NCBI GenBank assembly: GCA_022510955.1
Contig: JAFLSM010000021.1
Coordinates: 1-40,019, forward strand
DNA: 40,019 nucleotides
Origin: Ruminococcus sp.
Lineage (GTDB): Bacteria; Bacillota; Clostridia; Oscillospirales; Acutalibacteraceae
Reading direction: 5' to 3'
The notes below the pieces were generated by a model. It had not been told where the DNA came from, did not search any database, and saw only the letters and a program-made list of their open reading frames with translations. This document shows, one piece after another, positions 1-8,400 of this stretch. The stretch's first letter is position 1, and each line of letters begins with the position of its first letter. Made by a program: the position numbers and the translations under genes.

Positions 1-14
1 TGCCGCAAGCGGCA
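1..14. other. small GC-rich hairpin at window edge
   Basis: A perfect 5-bp inverted repeat (TGCCG/CGGCA) with a four-base loop sits at the very start of the window. It is more GC-rich than its surroundings and lies just before the larger uppS leader hairpin. The window edge cuts off anything upstream, so I cannot tell whether this is the end of a structured RNA, of a gene, or of a terminator. Confidence 0.3.
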
Positions 15-28
15 ACGAGCGATGGCTA

Positions 29-112
29 AATTTCCATTTACGCCTTATCCGCCCGCAGTAAGGTTGTAGGAGTTTTTAACCTATATTTGTGGGCGGAAAG
101 GCTATGGAAATT
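29..112 (+). promoter_or_regulatory. long leader hairpin covering the uppS ribosome binding site
   Basis: Nested complementary arms make one extended hairpin. Positions 29-36 pair with 105-112 (8 bp), 42-46 with 98-102 (5 bp), 48-57 with 88-97 (10 bp with one G-U), and 61-65 with 78-82 (5 bp). The weak Shine-Dalgarno sequence of uppS (GGAAA, 106-110) lies inside the outer stem, three to eight bases before the ATG. No U-run follows, so it is not a classical terminator. It could control uppS translation, be an RNA processing site, or be a palindromic repeat. The pairing is seen directly; the function is inferred. Confidence 0.5.
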
Positions 113-114
113 AA

Positions 115-864
115 ATGGCTCTTTTTAGTAAAAGCAAAAAAGATGCAATAACATGCTTTGATGTTGATAAGCTTCCTGTGCATATCGGCATTATTATGGA
201 CGGCAATGGCAGATGGGCAAAAAAGCGCGGACTTCCACGCAAGGCAGGTCACTCTGCCGGTGCTAAGACTTTCAGAAAAATCACTCGTTATTGCTCTGAT
301 ATCGGCATAAAATATTTGACTGTATATGCTTTTTCTACCGAAAATTGGAAGCGTCCTCAAGATGAAGTTAATTCATTGATGAAACTATTCAAATCTTATC
401 TTGAGGAGGCTCTTGAGGATTTTAAGGATGACAGCATTGTTGTAAAATTCATCGGTGATAAGTCACCATTCAACGAAGACTTGAGAAATCTTATGATTGA
501 AAATGAAGAAAGTTCCAAAGACAGAGATGGAATGGTACTTAATATTGCCATGAATTATGGCAGCAGAGATGAGATTGTTCGTGCTGTTAAAAATATATGC
601 AATGATGTCAAAAACGGCACAAAGAGTATTGATAGCATCGATGAGCAGATGGTATCAAGTTATCTTTATACATCGGGTCAACCTGATCCTGACCTTATTA
701 TAAGACCAAGCGGAGAGTACAGAATTTCTAACTTTTTGCTTTGGCAGTCTGCTTATACTGAATTTGTTATAATGAACAAGCTTTGGCCGGATTTTGAAGA
801 ATCTGACCTTGATGAAGCTTTAATTACATACTCTAACCGTAACAGAAGATACGGTGGAGTATAA
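115..864 (+). CDS. uppS: isoprenyl (undecaprenyl) diphosphate synthase
   Basis: A cytosolic cis-prenyltransferase that condenses isopentenyl diphosphate onto farnesyl diphosphate to make the C55 carrier lipid for peptidoglycan. The 249-residue length is normal. The N-terminal MDGNGRWA motif supplies the catalytic, Mg-binding Asp29 and the diphosphate-binding loop. The FSTENW segment and the C-terminal block (DPDLIIRPSGE...NFLLWQ, near residues 190-210) are family signatures. One difference is that the usual RTSGE or RTGGE reads RPSGE. The ATG at 115 has only a weak GGAAA site, which is buried in the leader hairpin. It is the first gene of the uppS-cdsA-dxr-rseP-ispG-polC run, an order typical of Firmicutes (frr normally precedes it, outside the window). 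The substrate chain length is inferred from the family. Confidence 0.95.
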   Translation: MALFSKSKKDAITCFDVDKLPVHIGIIMDGNGRWAKKRGLPRKAGHSAGAKTFRKITRYCSDIGIKYLTVYAFSTENWKRPQDEVNSLMKLFKSYLEEALEDFKDDSIVVKFIGDKSPFNEDLRNLMIENEESSKDRDGMVLNIAMNYGSRDEIVRAVKNICNDVKNGTKSIDSIDEQMVSSYLYTSGQPDPDLIIRPSGEYRISNFLLWQSAYTEFVIMNKLWPDFEESDLDEALITYSNRNRRYGGV

Positions 865-880
865 TTAGTGAGTTGGTAGT

Positions 881-1711
881 ATGAAATCATTAAAACCAAG
901 ACTTCTTACGGCAGTAATCGGAATTCCAATGCTTATTTTATTTCTGCTTCTTGCAGAGGTATGGATGCCCGTGGTTGCAATTTTGGTTGCATTAGCCACA
1001 GCCTTTATGACAGGTGAATATCTTAATGCAAATAAGCTTCTCAAAAGCTTTGCAGTTTCTGCCCCTTGTCTTTTATTTTCACTGTCGATGCCGTTTTTTA
1101 TTAGTACGGCTTATGTCTATTTGGCAGTGGTACTTTATATGCTTGTTATGTTTATTGTAATGATTTTAAGTCATAGAAAAATTACATATAGCGAACTTGC
1201 ATATTCTGTAACAGGTACATTGCTCATTTCGCTTGGAATGAGTGCTATTCCGCTTATGTGTAGCAGTAAGATTGGAATTTTATTTTATTTTATAACAATT
1301 TTTGCGTTACCATGGATGGCTGATGCGGGTGGATTTTTTATTGGTGTAACACTTGGAAAGCATAAGCTTTGTCCCAGTATCAGTCCCAAGAAAACAGTTG
1401 AGGGTGTAATTGGCGGAGTTGTGTTTTGTGTTATTTCGGCAGTATTAGTCGGACTGTTATTCCAATATCTGATTACACCAAATATAAAAATTAACTTTTT
1501 TGCACTAATTTTGCTTGGTGTTATCGATGCACCGATTTCTATTGTCGGCGATTTGGGCTTTTCTTTGATTAAGAGAAGATACAACATTAAGGATTACGGT
1601 TCAATTTTTCCCGGTCATGGTGGAATGCTTGACAGATTTGACAGCATAATATTTACTGCACCTGTAATTGTTTTGCTCAATCAACTTATTCCTATTATAA
1701 CAGTGGTGTAA
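881..1711 (+). CDS. cdsA: phosphatidate cytidylyltransferase
   Basis: An integral membrane enzyme that makes CDP-diacylglycerol from phosphatidic acid and CTP, the branch point for phospholipid synthesis. The protein has 276 residues and is almost entirely hydrophobic, with about eight membrane segments. The diagnostic C-terminal signature runs from Ser228 to Arg252 (SLIKRR, then KDYGS, then PGHGGMLDR) and is complete, including the HGG and DR residues. The start follows uppS by 16 bases with a weak purine-rich site (GAGTTGG). It ends three bases before dxr, so the two are almost certainly co-transcribed. The family call is secure. Confidence 0.95.
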   Translation: MKSLKPRLLTAVIGIPMLILFLLLAEVWMPVVAILVALATAFMTGEYLNANKLLKSFAVSAPCLLFSLSMPFFISTAYVYLAVVLYMLVMFIVMILSHRKITYSELAYSVTGTLLISLGMSAIPLMCSSKIGILFYFITIFALPWMADAGGFFIGVTLGKHKLCPSISPKKTVEGVIGGVVFCVISAVLVGLLFQYLITPNIKINFFALILLGVIDAPISIVGDLGFSLIKRRYNIKDYGSIFPGHGGMLDRFDSIIFTAPVIVLLNQLIPIITVV

Positions 1712-1714
1712 ATA

Positions 1715-2863
1715 ATGATTAATAATATATCTATTTTAGGATCAACGGGCTCTATCGGCACACAGGCTTTAGATGTTGTTGATAAGCTCGGACTTAATGT
1801 TTCGGCTCTTACAGCAGCAAGTAACATTGATTTGCTTGAAACGCAGATAAGAAAATATAAGCCGAAACTTGCAGTTGTATTTGATGAGGGTAGAGCGAGA
1901 ATTTTAAAAGATAATATCAAGGATACCAGCACAAAGGTTCTATGCGGAATGGACGGACTTATTGAGGCGGCAACAATTAGTGATGCTGACCTTGTGTTAA
2001 ATTCCGTGGTCGGTATGGTTGGTTTGAGTCCGACCCTTGCTGCTGCAAATGCAAAAAAAGATATTGCTCTTGCCAATAAAGAAACTCTTGTAGCAGGCGG
2101 TAAGCTTGTTACTGACGCAGTAGAAAAGAACGGAGTAAAGCTCTTACCTGTTGATAGCGAACATTCTGCAATTTTTCAGTGCTTGCAGGGAATGCCAGAG
2201 AAAAAAGCACTTAAGAAGCTTATATTAACGGCATCAGGTGGTCCTTTCTTCGGAAAAACAATAGACGAATTAAAAAGTGTTACTGTTGAGCAAGCCCTTA
2301 ATCATCCGAATTGGAGTATGGGTGCAAAAATAACCATTGACTCTGCTACAATGATGAACAAAGGACTTGAAATTATCGAAGCAAGATGGCTGTTTGATAT
2401 GCCGTCCGATAAGATTGATGTTGTTGTTCACAGAGAGAGTATTATTCATTCACTTATTGAATATACTGACAACTCTGTAATTGCACAGCTTGGTCTGCCT
2501 GATATGCGTATACCGATTCAGTATGCAGTGACATATCCTGAAAGATATGAGTCGCCGGCAGGCGAATTGAGTCTTGCGCAGATTGGCAAACTTACTTTTT
2601 TTGAGCCTGACTATGAAACATTTGAATGTTTGCGGGCTTGCAAAAAGGCACTTGATATGGGCGGTGTGGCAACTGCTGTGGTAAATGGTGCGAATGAAGA
2701 GGCAAATAGACTCTTCAGAGAGGGCAGGATTACTTTTCTTGAAATTGGCAAACTTGTTATGGGAGCTGTTGAAAATATTGAGAACTTTGAACCGACTACA
2801 GTTGATGACATTCTCAAAGCCGACAGTCTTGCCAGAAAGTATGTTTTAGACAAGAAAAATTAG
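1715..2863 (+). CDS. dxr: 1-deoxy-D-xylulose 5-phosphate reductoisomerase
   Basis: Catalyses the NADPH- and metal-dependent conversion of deoxyxylulose phosphate to methylerythritol phosphate, the committed step of the MEP isoprenoid pathway in the cytosol. The 382-residue length is standard. The dinucleotide-binding loop GSTGSIG occupies residues 9-15. The metal ligands Asp147 and Glu149 lie in LPVDSEHSAIF. The flexible-loop and substrate region reads HPNWSMGAKITIDSAT, followed by MNKGLEIIEARWLF, which holds the third acidic ligand. The gene begins three bases after cdsA. Together with ispG downstream it places two MEP-pathway steps beside uppS, which uses the product. Confidence 0.96.
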   Translation: MINNISILGSTGSIGTQALDVVDKLGLNVSALTAASNIDLLETQIRKYKPKLAVVFDEGRARILKDNIKDTSTKVLCGMDGLIEAATISDADLVLNSVVGMVGLSPTLAAANAKKDIALANKETLVAGGKLVTDAVEKNGVKLLPVDSEHSAIFQCLQGMPEKKALKKLILTASGGPFFGKTIDELKSVTVEQALNHPNWSMGAKITIDSATMMNKGLEIIEARWLFDMPSDKIDVVVHRESIIHSLIEYTDNSVIAQLGLPDMRIPIQYAVTYPERYESPAGELSLAQIGKLTFFEPDYETFECLRACKKALDMGGVATAVVNGANEEANRLFREGRITFLEIGKLVMGAVENIENFEPTTVDDILKADSLARKYVLDKKN

Positions 2864-2932
2864 GGTGTAATATAAAACTTTTTTATACGACCGATGGTTG
2901 CGGTAATTTTATTTGGAGTTGAATTTTAGCTT

Positions 2933-4318
2933 ATGCAGATTTTAATAATAATTGCTTTGGTTATAATAGGTGTTCTATTATTCGAGCTTATTATTTTTTC
3001 ACACGAATTCGGTCATTTTATAACTGCAAAAAAATCAGGTGTAAAAGTCAACGAGTTTTCACTTGGTATGGGCCCGAAAATTTTTGGATTTACTAAGGGT
3101 GAAACCGATTATTCATTACGACTTTTACCGCTTGGTGGTTTTTGTGCTATGGAAGGTGAGGATGAAGAAAGTCCTGAACCGAGAGCTTTTAACAATGCAA
3201 AGATTTGGAAAAGAATGATTATCATAATTGCCGGTGCGGTTATGAATATTATTCTTGGTTTCATAATGATGTTTGCCTACACAGTTCAGGCAGACAGCTA
3301 TGCATCAACCACGATTGATGCTTTTTATCCTAATTCCGTTTCGGCAAACTGCGGTATTGAGATTGGCGACAAAATCACGGAATTAAATGGTTATTCCGTA
3401 TGGAATTCAAGAGATTTGCAGTTTGCAATGGCTACCATGAATTGCAAGAAAGTTGACGGCAAATCGCTTAAAATTTATTTGCAGGATTGTGCAAGAGAAG
3501 CGTGTAATGCGTATAATTCAATTTTAAGTGATAATGAAAATATTGATGACAGCACAATTTCAAAATTATATGATATTCTATCCAACGGTTGTAGCAGTAT
3601 CAACTCAGCCAAAACAAAGGAAGAGGCATATAATTTTTATAAACAGATAGGTGAAGATATTTATAATGAATATTATAATGGCAAAAAGTCTTTTGAACCT
3701 GTTGAGATAGAAGAAAAAGATACTCGGCTTCGCTATTCTTCTGATGTTAAAGTAATTAGAAACGGCGAAGAGATTGAAATTAAGGATGTTCATTTCTTTA
3801 CCTATTTCAGGAATGAAGAGGATGAAAAAGAAGGAAAGACAAGTATGTCTTACGATTTTGCAGTAACTAAAATTGATAAAACATTTGGTACTGTAATCGG
3901 TGAAACTGTTTCAAACACCTGTTCAATGGCTAAAATGGTGTGGACATCACTTGTATGGCTTGTTCAAGGCAGATTTTCCTTTACCGACTTATCAGGTCCT
4001 GTTGGAATTGCAACTGCCGTAACACATGTTGCATCCATTGGACTTGAAACAAGTTTTATGAATGCCTTTAACAATATTCTTTATGTTATGATTATGATTA
4101 CCATTAACCTTGGTATTTTCAATATGTTACCGTTTCCTGCACTTGACGGCGGAAGATTTTTATTCCTCTTGATAGAATGGATATTTAGAAAACCTATTCC
4201 TCGTAAGGTTGAACAAATTGTAAACAGTGTTGGATTTGCTCTGCTTATGATATTTATGATTGTAGTAACCTTTAAGGATGTTTGGCAACTTGTAACCGGA
4301 ACAATGCCGGGAATGTAA
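2933..4318 (+). CDS. rseP: RseP/RasP-type site-2 zinc metalloprotease with an enlarged PDZ region
   Basis: A membrane-embedded protease that cuts transmembrane anti-sigma factors and signal-peptide remnants. The zinc motif HEFGH is at residues 24-28 in the first membrane helix. The third ligand lies in the C-terminal LDGGR motif (Asp405), followed by the last helices. The PLGGFCAMEGE segment (66-75) is also typical. The protein has 461 residues, longer than single-PDZ relatives of about 420. The PDZ domain seems to start near residue 126 (a SANCGIEIGDKI-like block) and resume near 269, with about 100 charged, helix-prone residues between. The gene stands 69 bases after dxr. GGAG at 2915-2918 is a rather distant ribosome binding site for the ATG at 2933. 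Confidence 0.92.
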   Translation: MQILIIIALVIIGVLLFELIIFSHEFGHFITAKKSGVKVNEFSLGMGPKIFGFTKGETDYSLRLLPLGGFCAMEGEDEESPEPRAFNNAKIWKRMIIIIAGAVMNIILGFIMMFAYTVQADSYASTTIDAFYPNSVSANCGIEIGDKITELNGYSVWNSRDLQFAMATMNCKKVDGKSLKIYLQDCAREACNAYNSILSDNENIDDSTISKLYDILSNGCSSINSAKTKEEAYNFYKQIGEDIYNEYYNGKKSFEPVEIEEKDTRLRYSSDVKVIRNGEEIEIKDVHFFTYFRNEEDEKEGKTSMSYDFAVTKIDKTFGTVIGETVSNTCSMAKMVWTSLVWLVQGRFSFTDLSGPVGIATAVTHVASIGLETSFMNAFNNILYVMIMITINLGIFNMLPFPALDGGRFLFLLIEWIFRKPIPRKVEQIVNSVGFALLMIFMIVVTFKDVWQLVTGTMPGM

Positions 4319-4356
4319 TGTGTTCTTTGTAAATGCATTATGTAAGGAGATTTTTT

Positions 4357-5400
4357 ATGGGAAGTAAAATTCAGGTGACAGCCGGAAATGTTAAAATCGG
4401 CGGCGGAGCGGATATTGCTGTTCAGTCAATGCTTAATATACCCTCAACTGATATTGAGGGTTCTGTAAGGCAGGCTAAAGAGCTTGAAAAAGCAGGATGT
4501 CATATTATCAGAGCGGCAATTCCGAATATGGACGCTATAAAGCTTATTCCTGCACTTAAAGAGGCTGTCAGTGTTCCTATTGTTGCAGATATTCACTTTG
4601 ATTATAAGTTAGCGCTTGAAGCGTGTGCAGCAGGAATTGATAAAATTCGAATTAATCCAGGCAACATAGGTTCTGATGATAGGGTAAAGGCTGTTGCTGA
4701 CGCCTGCAAAGCAAGAAATATCCCAATCAGAATCGGAGTGAATTCAGGTTCTCTTGAAAAGGAAATCCTTGCAAAGCACGGTCATCCTACTCCACAGGCT
4801 TTGTGCGACAGTGCGCTTTATCACGCATCTTTGCTTGAAAAATTTGATTTTAACAATATTGTACTTTCAATGAAGAGTTCAACGGTGCCTACAATGATTA
4901 AGGCTTATGAGCTTGCGGCACAGCAGTGCGATTATCCGTTGCATTTGGGTGTTACTGAGGCAGGAACCGAGAGAATGGGAATCATCAAGTCAGCTGCGGG
5001 CATAGGTTCTTTATTGCTCCACAACATTGGTGATACAATCCGTGTTTCGTTGACTGCTGACCCTGTAAAAGAAGTTTATGCGGCATATGATATTTTGAAA
5101 GCTCTCAATATAAAGAGGGACGGGGTACAATTTGTTTCTTGTCCAACCTGTGGCAGAACAAGAATTAACCTTGTTAAGATTGCTAATGAGGTTGAGGAGA
5201 GACTCCGCAACTGCAATAAAAACATTAAGGTTGCGGTTATGGGATGCGTAGTAAACGGACCTGGGGAAGCAAGAGAGGCTGATATTGGAATTGCAGGCGG
5301 TGTTGGCAACGGACTTGTTTTTAAAAAGGGTGAAATTCTCTATAAAGTACCTGAAGAAAAGCTTGTAGATGTTTTGATGGATGAAATTGAAAAGCTGTAA
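4357..5400 (+). CDS. ispG: 4-hydroxy-3-methylbut-2-en-1-yl diphosphate synthase (GcpE)
   Basis: A [4Fe-4S] enzyme that converts methylerythritol cyclodiphosphate to HMBDP, the penultimate MEP-pathway step. I chose the ATG at 4357 because AAGGAGA (4344-4350) is ideally placed before it; an upstream in-frame ATG at 4333 has no such site. This gives 347 residues, matching the short two-domain bacterial form. The cluster ligands are visible: Cys262 and Cys265 in SCPTCGRTR, Cys297 in VMGCVVNGPGEA, and Glu304. The N-terminal barrel carries VADIHFD and KIRINPGN. It sits between rseP and polC, where many Clostridia keep ispG, and continues the dxr pathway. Confidence 0.96.
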   Translation: MGSKIQVTAGNVKIGGGADIAVQSMLNIPSTDIEGSVRQAKELEKAGCHIIRAAIPNMDAIKLIPALKEAVSVPIVADIHFDYKLALEACAAGIDKIRINPGNIGSDDRVKAVADACKARNIPIRIGVNSGSLEKEILAKHGHPTPQALCDSALYHASLLEKFDFNNIVLSMKSSTVPTMIKAYELAAQQCDYPLHLGVTEAGTERMGIIKSAAGIGSLLLHNIGDTIRVSLTADPVKEVYAAYDILKALNIKRDGVQFVSCPTCGRTRINLVKIANEVEERLRNCNKNIKVAVMGCVVNGPGEAREADIGIAGGVGNGLVFKKGEILYKVPEEKLVDVLMDEIEKL

Positions 5401-5439
5401 TAATAGTTGGTTTTAAATTTCACTATTAGAAGGGAATAT

Positions 5440-8400
5440 ATGAAAAATACATTAGGTTATGTCTTTAGCTCTGTTTTTAGCGGCTTTGAGCTTAATGCAG
5501 AAGTTGCGGGCGGAATTTTGTCAAAACTTAATATTAATAAAACAGCCCGTTCAGTCACATTAGATGTGAATTTTGACGGGCTTGTTGAGCGTAATGCACT
5601 TTTTGATGCTGAGCGTAAAATTGCCCGTGTTCTGAATGTTTCTAATGCTGTTATTAAACCTCATTTTAGTAAAGAGCTTTTTACTGCTGACTATTTTTCA
5701 CAGCTTTATATTGCAATCAGGCGTGATGTTCCCTCAATTAACGGAACATTAAATAATGCAGAGGTAACGCTTGAGGGTAATGTTCTTTCAATTAATCTGC
5801 TCAATGGCGGCAAGTCACTGCTTGATGCAAAATGTTTTGACAAATTGCTTATAAAGAAGATTGCCGATGAGTTTGATTTGCATATATCAGTCCAATATAC
5901 AGGAAATTTTGAAATTAATGAGAACAGCGACGAGTATAAGCAGGCGATTGAAAACGCCGAAAAGCAAATTCAGCGTGTTCAGCTTGAAAGAGCCGCAGAT
6001 TTTTATAATGAAGAAGAAACAATCTCCAAGAATGTTCAGCAATCGCAGGTTGATAATATTGTTACTGAGGTTGAAGTCAGAGAGGGTAAGTTTGCCACTC
6101 CTCAGATAGTTCAGTCTTCAATCAGACCGCTTTATGGGCGTTCTATCAGAGGTAAAATGATTCCAATCAGCTCCATTGCAGGTGACTCAGGAAGAGTTGT
6201 AATTTGGGGCGATATCTTTGATTTGGAGAAACGAGTAACAAAATCAGGCGATAAAAATATATTTACTATAGATATTACCGACTACACAGGCTCAACAACC
6301 GTAAAGGTGTTTAATTCAATAAAGGAGTCGGCAGTCCTGGATAATGTCAAAAAGGGCAATACTATTGTTGTTCTTGGTGATGTAGAATATGACAAATACG
6401 CAGGCGAACTTGTTGTAAATGCCCGTTCCATTGGTACTGCTGAAAAGGTTAAGGTTGTAGATAAGGCTGAGAAAAAGCGTGTTGAATTGCATTTGCACAC
6501 CAATATGTCTCAGATGGATGCTATGACATCGGCAGGTGACCTTGTTAACAGAGCTTATCAATGGGGGCATAAAGCTGTGGCCATTACAGACCACGGTGTT
6601 GCACAGGCATTTCCTGATGCAATGAAAGCCGCTGAGAGGATTAACAAGGGTGAAGAAAAAATTAAGGTTATCTATGGTGTTGAGGCATACTTTATGGATG
6701 ACCTTGTCGAATCCGTCAATGGTGATGCAGATACATCTTTTGACGGAACATTTATTTGCTTTGACCTTGAAACAACAGGTCTTTCTGCAAGTAGAGATAA
6801 AATTACCGAAATCGGTGCAGTTAAGGTTGTAAACGGTGAGGTAGTAGATACTTTTTCAACCTTTGCAAATCCTGAAATGCCTATTCCAAGAAAGATTACC
6901 GAGCTTACGGGAATTACTGATGATATGGTAAAAGATGCACCTTCACAAGCTGATGCAGTGCGTGCTTTTCTTGATTTTGCAGATGGTTGTGTTTTAGTTG
7001 CTCATAATGCACCATTTGATACATCATTTATTCGTCAGGCTTGCAGTGATATGGGAATTGAATATAACTTTACATCTATTGATACAGTTGCTATTGCCAG
7101 AGCAATTTTGACCGATATCAAAAATGTAAAGCTTAATACAATAGCAAAATACTTGCGTCTCGGAGATTTTAATCATCATAGGGCAAGTGATGATGCCTTG
7201 ATGCTTGCTCAAATTTTTATACATTTTTGCAACCGTCTTAGAGATGACTACGGTATCACAAAAACTAATGAGATTAACACTAAGATAGCAGGCGGCGACT
7301 TTAAAAAGCTTCCAACCTATCATCAGATTATTCTTGTAAAAAATCTTGTTGGTCTTAAAAATTTATACAGACTTATTTCTTACAGTCATCTTAATTATTT
7401 TTACAAGAAACCTCGTATTCCAAAGAGTGAACTTGTAAAATATCGAGATGGTTTAATTCTTGGTTCTGCCTGCTGTGCAGGTCAGCTGTATGATGCAATT
7501 TTACTCGGAAAACCTTGGGGTGAACTAAAGCAGATTGCTTCATTTTATGATTATCTTGAAATTCAGCCTACGGGCAATAATTCATTTATGCTGAGAAATG
7601 GCAGATTTGATTCGGTTGAAGACCTGCATGAGATTGACAGAACAATTATCAAGCTTGCAAAGGAACTCGGAAAGCCCGTTGTAGCAACCTGTGATGTTCA
7701 TTTTATGGATCCTACCGATTCCGAGTATAGAAAAATTCTTATGACAGGCGGTATGGGATATAAAGACGCTGAGGATCAGGCACCGCTTTATTTCCGCACT
7801 ACTGCTGAAATGCTCAAGGAATTTGATTGGCTTGACAAAAATGAAGCTTATGAATATGTTGTAGAAAATCCAAATAAAATTGCTGATATGTGCGAAAGTA
7901 TTCGTCCGATTCCTGAGGGAACATTCCCTCCTAACATTGAGGGTGCACAAGAAGAACTTATTGATATTACTTGGAAGAGGGCAAAGGACAAGTATGGCGA
8001 TCCACTGCCTGAGATTGTTAAGGCTCGCCTTGACAAGGAACTTAATTCAATCACAACTTATGGATTTTCTGTTCTTTATATGACAGCACAAAAGCTTGTT
8101 GCAGACAGTGAGGCTCACGGATATCTTGTTGGTTCCCGAGGTTCTGTAGGTTCTTCGTTTGTTGCGACAATGTCGGGTATTTCAGAGGTTAATCCGCTCT
8201 GTCCGCATTATATTTGTCCCAAATGCAAACACAGCGAATTTATCGAGGACGGCAGCTACGGTTCTGGTTTTGACCTTCCTCCAAAGGATTGCCCCGAATG
8301 CGGTACGCATATGGAGCAGGACGGTCATGAAATCCCATTTGAAACCTTCCTTGGCTTTAAGGGCGACAAGGTTCCGGATATCGACCTTAACTTTAGCGGT

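Noticed and set aside
3..29. Open frame ending at a TAA at 27-29 as the tail of frr
   Set aside because: The eight readable residues do not resemble the ribosome recycling factor C-terminus, and the stretch is taken up by hairpin sequence.
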